A stretch of DNA of 64,000 nucleotides from Nitrospirillum amazonense. GTDB lineage: Bacteria > Pseudomonadota > Alphaproteobacteria > Azospirillales > Azospirillaceae. Positions 35,747-43,322 of this stretch are shown piece by piece. The notes below the pieces were generated by a model. It searched no databases, was not told the DNA's origin, and was given only the letters and a program-made list of their open reading frames with translations. Both the position numbers and the translations under genes were made by a program. Position 1 is the stretch's first letter. Every line of letters starts with the position of its first letter. Where the stretch lies: contig NZ_VITN01000017.1 in the NCBI RefSeq assembly GCF_007828045.1, positions 1 through 64,000 of the forward strand, given 5' to 3'.

Positions 35747-35776
35747 AAGCAGCAGGGTGGTCGCGGTGTCGGTCAT
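35726..35776 (-). CDS. leuL: Leucine leader peptide
   Basis: A 16-residue open frame reads MTDTATTLLLLMNPAS, with four consecutive Leu codons (CTG CTG CTT CTT) and the stop inside a hairpin. It precedes leuA on the same strand, as expected for a ribosome-mediated attenuator. There is no ribosome-binding site. The promoter at 35787-35815 places the transcript start only about 4 nt before the ATG, so it is probably translated as a leaderless or nearly leaderless mRNA, as described for the trpL leader in Sinorhizobium. Confidence 0.75.
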   Translation of the reverse strand: MTDTATTLLLLMNPAS

Positions 35777-35786
35777 GATGCGCAGG

Positions 35787-35815
35787 ATAAAAGCGGCATC
35801 CGGTCGGCGTGTCAA
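35787..35815 (-). promoter_or_regulatory. Strong sigma-70-type promoter of the leuA leader
   Basis: On the minus strand a perfect -35 TTGACA (35815-35810) is followed after 17 nt by -10 TTTTAT (35792-35787). The predicted transcript start is near 35780, just before the leader-peptide ATG at 35776. Confidence 0.75.
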
Positions 35816-35914
35816 GCGAACACGCTCATGAAATTTCAATAGCGGCCATGCCCCGGCATCAAAGGGTCGGCGCCGGTGCGCTGGCGACAATCTTTGGTCG
35901 CCCGCTCAACAAAG

Positions 35915-35945
35915 CCGATGACGGGAGGGATACTCCCGTCATCGG
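35915..35945 (-). terminator. Terminator of the TonB receptor gene
   Basis: CCGATGACGGGAG (35915-35927) pairs perfectly over 13 bp with CTCCCGTCATCGG (35933-35945) around a 5-nt loop. On the minus strand CTTTGTTG follows. It lies about 105 nt beyond the receptor stop. The DNA from 35946 to 36051 has short palindromes (for example CCCGCGACCGCGGG) but no gene. Confidence 0.65.
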
Positions 35946-36051
35946 TAGCCCGCGACCGCGGGCGCCGGAGCGAGCACCGCAGGAGCGGAACGAGGACAGC
36001 CAAAGGCCCGGATGGGCCTGCCGGCGCTTGAGGAAAACGAACACCTACAAC

Positions 36052-38202
36052 TTATAAATCAAGCGTAGCCGAGAAGCGCACGGTGGCCGGCATGCCCGAG
36101 TAGAGCGTGGGGCCGCCGGTGGCCCAGTAGCGCTCATTGGTCACGTTGTCGGCGTTGACGCGCAGGGTCAGGCCATTGCCCTGCACCTGGGTCTTGTAGC
36201 TGGCGCCCAGGCTCAGCGTCGTATAGGCGGGCAGGGTGGCGCGGTTCTGGGCATCCGCCGCACGGTCGCCGGTGTAGTAGACGCCGGCGTTCAGGCCCAC
36301 GCCGTCCAGGAAATCCGGATGGTATTCCGCGAAGATGGAACCGGACCAGCGCGGCGTGTTCTCCACCCGCCTGCCATCCTGGTAGACGCTGCCGGTGTTC
36401 TCCTGAAGGGCGTTCAGGTACTGGCCGCTGACCATGATCGACAGGTCGGGCAGCACCTCCCCCTGGACGGAGGCTTCGACGCCCTGGTGGATGGCCTGGC
36501 CGTTCAGGACGTAGGTGTTGTGGATGTCGGTATAGGCCAGGCCCCGGTCGATGTGGAACCAGGCCAGCGACATCATGGCGCCGGCCACCTCCATGCGGCC
36601 GCCCACCTCCACCTGCTTGCTGACGATGGGGTTCAGGATGCTGCCGGCGTTGGTGGTGCCGTCGGGTGCTGTGCCCGCACTCTCCAGCCCCTCGATATAG
36701 GTCGCGTACAGGCTGGACTTGGGCGTCAGCTTATAGACCAGGCCGGCCGTGGGGGTGACCGTCTGCACGGCGTAATTGCTGGTGGCGGAAGAGGTGTCGT
36801 AATCGACATAGCGGGCGCCGGCGATCAGCAGCCAGCTTTCGCCCAGGTGCGCCATGTCCATGATGTAGCCGCCGGTGTCGATGTTCACGCTGCCCGGCTG
36901 CAAGCGGGTGGTGGTGAACTTCAGCGTGTCGTAGGCCACGTCCACGGGATCGTACAGGTTCTGCTTGATCGCGGTGTAGGACTGCTGGTGCTGGTCCTCC
37001 TGCGTCTGGCGGTTGCGGCTGAAGCCCACCAGCAGTTCATGGCTGATGGGGCCGGTGTCAAGCTTGCCCGACACCTCCAGCCGCAGGTTCTGGTTGCGGT
37101 ATTCCTGGTCCGGCGTGTAGGTGCCGCTGATGGTGCCGGCGCCGGTGGCCAAGTTGACGCCACCGAGGTTGGCGATGGTGCGCTGCCGCCGGGTGGAAGC
37201 GACGCCGAACTCCGCGCGGGCCGACCAGTCGTCGGTGATGGCGTAGTCGGCGCGGCCCACCACGTTGGTGGCCCAGGTGTTGTAGGGTGCGTTCAGCGGC
37301 GCGAAGCGCAGGCTGGGGTCCGGGATGGACGGCAGGATGATGGTGCCGCCGTTGCCGCCCTTGGCGCCGACGGCGGTGGGCAGGGTGATGCCACCCGGCT
37401 CATCCATTTCGCGGCGGTAGTATTCGGCGTCCAGCTTGAAGGTCAGGCGCTCGCTGGCGCGCCAGTCGAAGGCGCCGCTCATCAGCCAGCGCCGGCCGTC
37501 CACGTCGTTCACCGGCGTGCCGATGCGCGAGGCGTAGCCGTTGATGCGGGCGCCGTATTCGTTGTGGTCGCCGAACTCCCGCCCGATGTCGAAGCCGCTG
37601 CCGAAACTGCCGTTGTTGTCGCCGTTCAGGGTGAAGCTGGTGACGGGGTCGGATCCCGCCCGCTTGGTCACCACGTTGACGATGCCCGACGGCGTGCTGA
37701 TGCCGTAGTAAAGCGCCGACACGCCCTTCAGCAGCTCGACCCGCTGCTTGTTCTCGATGGGGATGGGACCCAGGTTGATGATGGGCAGCGAGCCGTTCAG
37801 GCGATAATTGGTGCGCGCGTTCATCAGCACGCCGCGTGAAACGAAGTTGTTGCTGGTCAGAGGACTGGTGGCCTGCTGTGTCACGCCGGGCGTGTTGCGC
37901 AACGCGTCGTCCAGCCCCTGGGCGCCTTGGGCGTCCAGCAAGGCGCGTGGCAGGATGGATACCGTCAGCGGCGTGTCCAGCAGCGACTGGTTCCGGAAGG
38001 CGCCGACCTGCACCACCTCCGCCTTGAACGAGGGGGCCTGCGTGCCGGTCACGATGATATCGTCCAGGACCTTTTCCTGGCCGGCGTCGGTGGTGGCGGC
38101 CGTCGTGTCCACGGCGGCGTCCATCGCCTCCGTGGCCTGGGCCCGCAAGGGGGCATGCATCGCCGCCAATAGGGCAAGCACCGACACGGCGCACTTTTTC
38201 AT
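36052..38202 (-). CDS. TonB-dependent siderophore receptor
   Basis: A 716-aa outer-membrane receptor. A signal peptide (about 1-22), a TonB-box region DDIIVTGTQ (47-55), the plug domain (about 65-190; DTPLTVSILPRALLDAQ, RVELLKGVSALYYGISTPSGIVNVVTKR) and a 22-strand barrel ending in FSATLDL are all visible. The plug wording is that of FhuA/FpvA-type ferric-siderophore receptors. It imports an iron chelate using TonB energy. A Fur-like box lies 39 nt upstream (38241-38259), which supports iron control. No siderophore genes are adjacent. Confidence 0.92.
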   Translation of the reverse strand: MKKCAVSVLALLAAMHAPLRAQATEAMDAAVDTTAATTDAGQEKVLDDIIVTGTQAPSFKAEVVQVGAFRNQSLLDTPLTVSILPRALLDAQGAQGLDDALRNTPGVTQQATSPLTSNNFVSRGVLMNARTNYRLNGSLPIINLGPIPIENKQRVELLKGVSALYYGISTPSGIVNVVTKRAGSDPVTSFTLNGDNNGSFGSGFDIGREFGDHNEYGARINGYASRIGTPVNDVDGRRWLMSGAFDWRASERLTFKLDAEYYRREMDEPGGITLPTAVGAKGGNGGTIILPSIPDPSLRFAPLNAPYNTWATNVVGRADYAITDDWSARAEFGVASTRRQRTIANLGGVNLATGAGTISGTYTPDQEYRNQNLRLEVSGKLDTGPISHELLVGFSRNRQTQEDQHQQSYTAIKQNLYDPVDVAYDTLKFTTTRLQPGSVNIDTGGYIMDMAHLGESWLLIAGARYVDYDTSSATSNYAVQTVTPTAGLVYKLTPKSSLYATYIEGLESAGTAPDGTTNAGSILNPIVSKQVEVGGRMEVAGAMMSLAWFHIDRGLAYTDIHNTYVLNGQAIHQGVEASVQGEVLPDLSIMVSGQYLNALQENTGSVYQDGRRVENTPRWSGSIFAEYHPDFLDGVGLNAGVYYTGDRAADAQNRATLPAYTTLSLGASYKTQVQGNGLTLRVNADNVTNERYWATGGPTLYSGMPATVRFSATLDL

Positions 38203-38240
38203 CGTGTTTCCATTATTCAGTCAGGATCGGTTGGCACCCT

Positions 38241-38259
38241 GATACTGATAATGAGAAAC
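38241..38259 (-). promoter_or_regulatory. Fur-box-like site
   Basis: GATACTGATAATGAGAAAC matches 14 of 19 positions of the classical Fur consensus GATAATGATAATCATTATC. It is 39 nt upstream of the siderophore receptor start, in an AT-richer stretch suitable for the promoter. Confidence 0.6.
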
Positions 38260-38357
38260 GATCGCAATATCGATTTTAACAAGATCGTTAGGCGCTTTTG
38301 GCAGGGGTGGGCATGGACCGGCACCCGGATCGATCAGGTCAGGAAGGGGGTGGCGCC

Positions 38358-39020
38358 TCAAAGTTCGTGCAGATTGGAAGCGGGCTGATCCCTTTCCAAC
38401 TCCGCAACAACTTCCCGAGCGGCCACTTCCGCCCGCCCGCGAATGTCCTGCTCCGACGGAGCCGGCAGCCCGAGTAGCACGCGATAATCATCGAGACCGA
38501 CCAGCTGCTCGAAGAAATCATGGCCGATCTTGCGCCGTCGCTCCACCGGCATACCGGATGTCTCGGCCCGAGTTGACAGAAAAGCCTCTAGCCTTTCGAC
38601 GTGCGCGTTGATCAGGCCATTGTAAGCCAGCTCGCCAAGATGCGGAAATCGTCGTATCTCGGTCATGACGACCCGAAGCAGGTTCGTCGTCTTCGCGCCG
38701 CGAATGCGCTCCTGGAACATCACGCCGACAAATAGAAGAATGTCCGCGAGCGGCTTCTTCAAAGCATCCTCGATCTTGGCCGACTCTTCCATATCGACCG
38801 GATGACAGGCGCTTTCGATCACCGCAGCGAAGAGATCGTCTTTGGTTCGAGCATGGCGGTACAGCGTCATGATTGAAACGCCAGCCTCACGGGCGATGCT
38901 CTCCATTCCACTGCCGGCATAGCCGTCCCGCACGAACGCTTGTTCGGCGGCCGCCACGATTGCGGCGCGCTTACGCGCCATCACTTTCGCTCTCGGATGA
39001 TCGGGGGACCAATCCCTCAT
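38358..39020 (-). CDS. TetR-family transcriptional regulator
   Basis: A 220-aa repressor-type protein. The N-terminal HTH (about 15-62) reads KRAAIVAAAEQAFVRDGYAGSGMESIAREAGVSIMTLYRHARTKDDLF. The rest is the helical ligand and dimer domain with the C-terminal PF14246-like look (ILLFVGVMFQERIRG, LLRVVMTEIRRFPHLGEL). The start at 39020 has TAGGAG upstream. It is divergent from a metallo-hydrolase gene, with two overlapping palindromes between them, and very likely controls that gene. The pair is lower in GC than its surroundings. Confidence 0.9.
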   Translation of the reverse strand: MRDWSPDHPRAKVMARKRAAIVAAAEQAFVRDGYAGSGMESIAREAGVSIMTLYRHARTKDDLFAAVIESACHPVDMEESAKIEDALKKPLADILLFVGVMFQERIRGAKTTNLLRVVMTEIRRFPHLGELAYNGLINAHVERLEAFLSTRAETSGMPVERRRKIGHDFFEQLVGLDDYRVLLGLPAPSEQDIRGRAEVAAREVVAELERDQPASNLHEL

Positions 39021-39034
39021 GCGTGTTGACTCCT

Positions 39035-39067
39035 AACGATAGTCGCAATTATCGTTATAGCGATAAT
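39035..39067. promoter_or_regulatory. Overlapping palindromic TetR operators
   Basis: AACGATA (39035-39041) pairs with TATCGTT (39050-39056), and ATTATCG (39048-39054) pairs with CGATAAT (39061-39067). Both are perfect 7-bp inverted repeats, spaced 8 and 6 nt. They fill the 77-bp gap between the divergent TetR and hydrolase genes. Confidence 0.65.
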
Positions 39068-39097
39068 GTGCGCTATTGTTACACGAAAGGCAGATCA

Positions 39098-40081
39098 ATG
39101 GCCCAGGCTATCGAAGGCGGGAACGCGCTCCTGGCGCGGATGCGTCGCCGCCCGATCAACAGCACGCTGATCGGGCTCGCGATATTGCTCTTGGTGGTGC
39201 TGCTCTGGTTCGCCTGGACTTTCGCTCCGATCCGGCTCGATGTGCCGCAAATCGATGTCGGGGCGCTGCCGCCGGCCACGCCTCCGGCGGCCATGTCGAT
39301 CAGCGTGATGCCGACAGGTACATATGAAACCCCCGCGGCGTTAGCATTTCGGGGCGGTTCGTGGAGCGAGACTCGCGCATTCGCCGCGAGCGGCGTCCTC
39401 GTGCGGCATCCCAAGGGGAACCTGCTGATCGACACTGGGTTCGGGCGGAACGTCGAGCAGCAATTGAAACTGCTCCCCTCGCTCCAGCAGTCGCCTCACC
39501 ACCTTGGCACGCCCATCATCGATCAGTTGGCCAAGGGGTCTGGCGACACGATTACCGCGATTATTCCGACCCATGCACACTGGGATCACATCAGCGGCGT
39601 GGACGATTTCCACGGCATACCCGTGTTGGTAGACGAAGTCGGCCAGCGCTTTATCGGCTCGCATGGTGAGGGCACCGAGGTGCTCAACAGCTTCCAGGGG
39701 GTCACCTATCAGGCCTATCCCTTCGACGGCGGCCCCTATCTTGGTTTCCCAAGCAGCCATGACGTATACGGCGATGGCTCGGTTGTGATCGTACCGTCAC
39801 CCGGCCATACACCGGACTCGGTCGTCGTTTTCGTCAACCTGCCTTCGGGAAAGCGCTATGCCTTTGTCGGTGATCTCGTTTGGCAGATGGAAGGGCTGAC
39901 GCGGCCAGCGGAGAAGCCTTGGATGATGCGGTTCCTGATTGGCGAAAACCGCTCCGAAATACAGACAGCCATCGCGCGCATCCGCGCCGCAACCACGCTC
40001 TATCCGCAGATCACGGCTGTTCCCGCGCATGACGGTCGTGCGTTCAGCTCGATCGCCATCTACCCAGAGTCAACCCGCTGA
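39098..40081 (+). CDS. Membrane-anchored metallo-beta-lactamase-fold hydrolase
   Basis: A 327-aa protein with an N-terminal membrane helix (about 22-43) and an MBL fold. The metal motif HAHWDH (159-164) is followed by PSPGHTPDS and FVGDLVWQ, which supply the third His and bridging Asp. The fold's strand LLIDTGFGRN is at 109-118. The overall pattern is closer to lactonase-like and general MBL hydrolases than to beta-lactamases. The ATG at 39098 has AAAGGCAG upstream; the longer frame from 38873 crosses the TetR gene. It is divergent from TetR with operators between. The substrate is unknown. Confidence 0.85.
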   Translation: MAQAIEGGNALLARMRRRPINSTLIGLAILLLVVLLWFAWTFAPIRLDVPQIDVGALPPATPPAAMSISVMPTGTYETPAALAFRGGSWSETRAFAASGVLVRHPKGNLLIDTGFGRNVEQQLKLLPSLQQSPHHLGTPIIDQLAKGSGDTITAIIPTHAHWDHISGVDDFHGIPVLVDEVGQRFIGSHGEGTEVLNSFQGVTYQAYPFDGGPYLGFPSSHDVYGDGSVVIVPSPGHTPDSVVVFVNLPSGKRYAFVGDLVWQMEGLTRPAEKPWMMRFLIGENRSEIQTAIARIRAATTLYPQITAVPAHDGRAFSSIAIYPESTR

Positions 40082-40139
40082 CGAGGCAAAAGTCGTTTGG
40101 CTCAAGAAAGCGCCGGATGCGGGGCTAAATCGGCATGGA

Positions 40140-41132
40140 TTATTTCGCCGCTGGAGTCCCGCCGTCCGGGGCGAGGATGCTGGCCTTGAGGCTGTCCAGC
40201 ATGTGGGTGGCGATGGTGGCGCGCTGCAGGCTGCCCACCGCGTCCGGGGGGACGGAATAGAGCCCTTCCAGGTAGGCCCTGTCCGCCGGGCTCAGCGACC
40301 GGACCCGCTGTGCCGATGGGCAGGCGTCGGTGAACAGGCTCAGGATGCTGGGCAGCGGGTTGCACTGTCCCACGGCGCTGGCGGGCTGGGCCAGGACCAG
40401 CATGGCCAGATAGTCGGCCAGGCTGCCGAACGTCTCCCCCTCGATCTTGGTGGTGTCCACGATGACGACGATGTTGTCGAAGACGCTGGCCATGTCGTGG
40501 GAAAGCCGGCTGCCGCCGTTGCCGTGGAACTGTTTCCTCAGGGGATCGTCGGGGTTCATGCCCGGGGCGTAATAGGGGTCGTCCACCACGGTGACCGCGC
40601 CGTCGCGCACGGCCGTCACGTACCAGGCCTGGATGGCCTGGGTGACCTTGCTCACGGTTTTGGTCTGGTTGACGAAGTGATAGCCCAGCAGGAATGAGCG
40701 TTTGTCCGCGACGGCATCCATCACGGCCTGGGGCGCGTCGGAGAAGATGATCTCGATATCACGCTTGCAGCCGTCCCGCGTCGGCGCGCCCACTTGCCCC
40801 GCCACCGTCTTGATGCGGGTGGTGAGGAAGGCGGCCACGTCGGCCGGCACGTTGATCGCCTCCGGACAGACGGGACGTTCCCACCGGGTCAGCTGGTTCA
40901 ACCGGGGGGAGGGGTGGCCGTGGTCCTGGACGAAACCTTCCGTCGCCTGGGTCAGCGTCTCGGCGGTGAAGCGGTTGCCGGTGATGGTGACGGTGGGTGG
41001 GCTATCGGTTATGGCGGGCGTATCGGCTGCGGTTTGCGCCGCCGCCGGCAGGGATAGGGGCGGCAGGGATAAGAAAAGAAGCAGGGCCGCCGCCATGCCC
41101 GCCCGATGTGTCCCTGTCCGTCCCACCGCCAT
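40140..41132 (-). CDS. Exported protein of unknown function
   Basis: I do not recognise this 330-aa protein. It has a signal peptide (about 1-33, ending LPAAAQ). After PTVTITGNRFTAE there is a globular part with four Cys (in PVCPEAI, DGCKRD, GQCNPL and DACPSA), suitable for two disulfides in the periplasm. No enzyme motif is visible. The start at 41132 has AAAGGGG about 8 nt upstream; ATG at 41138 is too close to that site. It is 29 nt from the S9 peptidase stop on the same strand and may be co-transcribed. Confidence 0.65.
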   Translation of the reverse strand: MAVGRTGTHRAGMAAALLLFLSLPPLSLPAAAQTAADTPAITDSPPTVTITGNRFTAETLTQATEGFVQDHGHPSPRLNQLTRWERPVCPEAINVPADVAAFLTTRIKTVAGQVGAPTRDGCKRDIEIIFSDAPQAVMDAVADKRSFLLGYHFVNQTKTVSKVTQAIQAWYVTAVRDGAVTVVDDPYYAPGMNPDDPLRKQFHGNGGSRLSHDMASVFDNIVVIVDTTKIEGETFGSLADYLAMLVLAQPASAVGQCNPLPSILSLFTDACPSAQRVRSLSPADRAYLEGLYSVPPDAVGSLQRATIATHMLDSLKASILAPDGGTPAAK

Positions 41133-41161
41133 ACCCATCACCCCTTTGTCCCGTTACACGC

Positions 41162-43195
41162 TTACTTCGCCGCCAGCGCCGCCTGCAGTCCCGGCGTGAA
41201 CTGCGCCCCGTCGGGCACGGTGATGGTGGAGCCCTTGAAGGCGGCGCCGAAGGGTTCCGCCCGGCCGCCCAGGCAGGCGCCCAGGAACTGTTCGGCGGCG
41301 GCGTTGAAGGCGATGCTGTTCTCCGGCCGGGCGAAGCCGTGGCCCTCGTCGGGGAACAGGATGTAGGTGACGGGGATGTTCTTTTCCTTCATCGCCTTCA
41401 CGATCTGGTCCGACTCCGCCTGGTTGACGCGGGGGTCGTTGGCGCCCTGGCCGATCAGCAGCGGCTTTTTGATGTCCGCCGCCTTGAACAGGGGGGAGGC
41501 GTCGTGCAGCAGCTGGCGGCCGTCCTCCGTGGTCGGGTCGCCCATGCGCTTGTAAAACTGCTGCTTGCCCGCCTCCCAATAGGGCGGGATGGTCTTCAGC
41601 AGGGTGGCGAGGTTGCTGGGGCCCACGATGTCCACGCCGCAGGCGAAGGCGTCGGGGGTGAAGGTCAGGCCTGCCAGGGTGGCATAGCCGCCGTAGGACC
41701 CGCCCATGATGGCCACCTTGTCCTTGGTGGTGATGCCCTGCTTGACCGCCCAGTCGACGGCGTCGATCAGGTCGTCATGCATCTTGCGGCCCCATTGCAG
41801 GTTGCCGGCGGTGATGAAATTCTTCCCGAAGCCGGTGGAGCCGCGATAGTTGACCGACAGCACGGCATAGCCGCGGTTGGCCAGCCACTGGTGATAGCCG
41901 TTGTAGCCGTAGCCGTCGCGCGCCCAGGGGCCGCCGTGGACGAACAGCACCAGGGGCAGGGGCTGGTCGGGATGCCCATCGCCCTTGCCGTCTGTGCCCG
42001 CCGGCAGGGTGAGGTAGGAAACCAGCGTCAGCCCGTCGCGCGCCTTGATCTCCACCGGGTGCATGGCGGCAAGCTCCGCGCCCTCCAGCTCCGGCCGGTT
42101 CACGAACAGCTTAGTCAGGGTCTGGGCCGCGCGGTCATAGCGGTATGTCGCTGCCGGCGCCGTGACGGGGTCCACCACCACGGTCCAGGCGCTGTCGTCG
42201 TCGGTGCGGCTGGTGATGTGGATGTCGCCCTTCAACTGGGCCTTCAGGTAGTCCAGATCACCGCCGATCTTGGGATCCAGCGCCGTCCATTCCGTGCGCA
42301 CGTATGTGGCGGCATAGGCCTGGACCACGCCGGTCTTGGGGTCGGTCAAGGTCTCGCTGATGTCGGCCTTGGAGCTTTGCCCCACGATGCGGGTGGCCCC
42401 GGATGCCGCGTCCTGGGCGATCAGGGCGGCGGTGTCGCGGTCGCGGCTGTCGATCCAGTACAGGGTCTTGCCGTCATCGGTGTAGCCGGCGGGGGCGGTG
42501 CTCAGGCTGTCGTCCAGCCCCACGCTGGCCACCGGCGTCGCGTCGATCTTGTCGCCGGCCATGCGGAAATAGTCGGACCCGCCGTCGGGCCGCGACTTGG
42601 CCGCCAGGCGCAGCTTCAGGGACTCGTCCGCCACGAAGCCGGCGTAACCCTCATTCTTGAACACCAGGGTCAGCTTGCCCGTGGGCAGATCCAGGCTGTA
42701 GACGTCGAACCACTTGGGGTCACGGTTGTTCAGGCCCACCAGGATGCGGTTCTTGATGCGCCGGCTGGTGCCGACGATGTCCACGCGCGTCTTTTCCTGC
42801 GGCGTCAGGGTGCGCTGTTCGCCGGTGACGACATTCACGCCGTACAGCACGAAGTTCTCATCCCCGCCCTTGTCGTTGACGAACAGGATCATCTTGGCGT
42901 CGGGCGACCAGAAATGCTGGCGGATGGGCCGGGTCTTCTCCGCCGTCAGGGCCTTGGCCTTGGTGGGGTCCCCGGCCGGGGCCACCCAGATGTTCATCAC
43001 GCCGTCGCGCGGCGCGATCCAGGACAGCCACTTGCCGTCGGGGCTCAGCTTGCCCTGGGTACGGCTGGGGTTGCCGAAGAATTTGGCGCGCTCGATCAGG
43101 GGGGCGGCCGGGCTGGTGGCCGGCGGGGGCGGGGCCGCCGCCGCGAGAGAGGTGGTGCCCAGGATCACGGCCAGCGCCAGAGCGGCAGAACGCAT
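41162..43195 (-). CDS. Secreted S9 peptidase (prolyl oligopeptidase family)
   Basis: A 677-aa serine peptidase with a signal peptide (MRSAALALAVILGTTSLAAA). The N-terminal beta-propeller (about 40-420) includes WSPDAKMILFVND, and the alpha/beta-hydrolase domain (about 430-677) carries the triad: Ser500 in GGSYGGYAT, Asp587 in NDPRV and His619 in DEGHGF. Such enzymes act as dipeptidyl or acylaminoacyl peptidases in the periplasm. The start has GGGGGT upstream. Next to it are two S10 peptidases, so this is a peptidase-rich locus. Confidence 0.93.
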   Translation of the reverse strand: MRSAALALAVILGTTSLAAAAPPPPATSPAAPLIERAKFFGNPSRTQGKLSPDGKWLSWIAPRDGVMNIWVAPAGDPTKAKALTAEKTRPIRQHFWSPDAKMILFVNDKGGDENFVLYGVNVVTGEQRTLTPQEKTRVDIVGTSRRIKNRILVGLNNRDPKWFDVYSLDLPTGKLTLVFKNEGYAGFVADESLKLRLAAKSRPDGGSDYFRMAGDKIDATPVASVGLDDSLSTAPAGYTDDGKTLYWIDSRDRDTAALIAQDAASGATRIVGQSSKADISETLTDPKTGVVQAYAATYVRTEWTALDPKIGGDLDYLKAQLKGDIHITSRTDDDSAWTVVVDPVTAPAATYRYDRAAQTLTKLFVNRPELEGAELAAMHPVEIKARDGLTLVSYLTLPAGTDGKGDGHPDQPLPLVLFVHGGPWARDGYGYNGYHQWLANRGYAVLSVNYRGSTGFGKNFITAGNLQWGRKMHDDLIDAVDWAVKQGITTKDKVAIMGGSYGGYATLAGLTFTPDAFACGVDIVGPSNLATLLKTIPPYWEAGKQQFYKRMGDPTTEDGRQLLHDASPLFKAADIKKPLLIGQGANDPRVNQAESDQIVKAMKEKNIPVTYILFPDEGHGFARPENSIAFNAAAEQFLGACLGGRAEPFGAAFKGSTITVPDGAQFTPGLQAALAAK

Positions 43196-43322
43196 CGCTT
43201 ACCCCCAATCGTTGTTGGCCGCCGGCATCCCCGGGGGAACGCCGGCGGCGGAATGGACCGAAGATGGGGCCAAGCCCATCACCGGGCAAGTGCCTGTTGG
43301 GCCAGGGTAAAGCGGTCCGCTC

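Noticed and set aside
35946-36051. REP-like palindromic element after the TonB receptor
   Set aside because: Short palindromes occur, but no second copy is evident in the window, so a repeat family cannot be claimed.
39098-40081. Beta-lactamase resistance gene
   Set aside because: The HAHWDH motif is shared by the whole metallo-hydrolase superfamily, and the membrane anchor and overall pattern do not resemble class B beta-lactamases.
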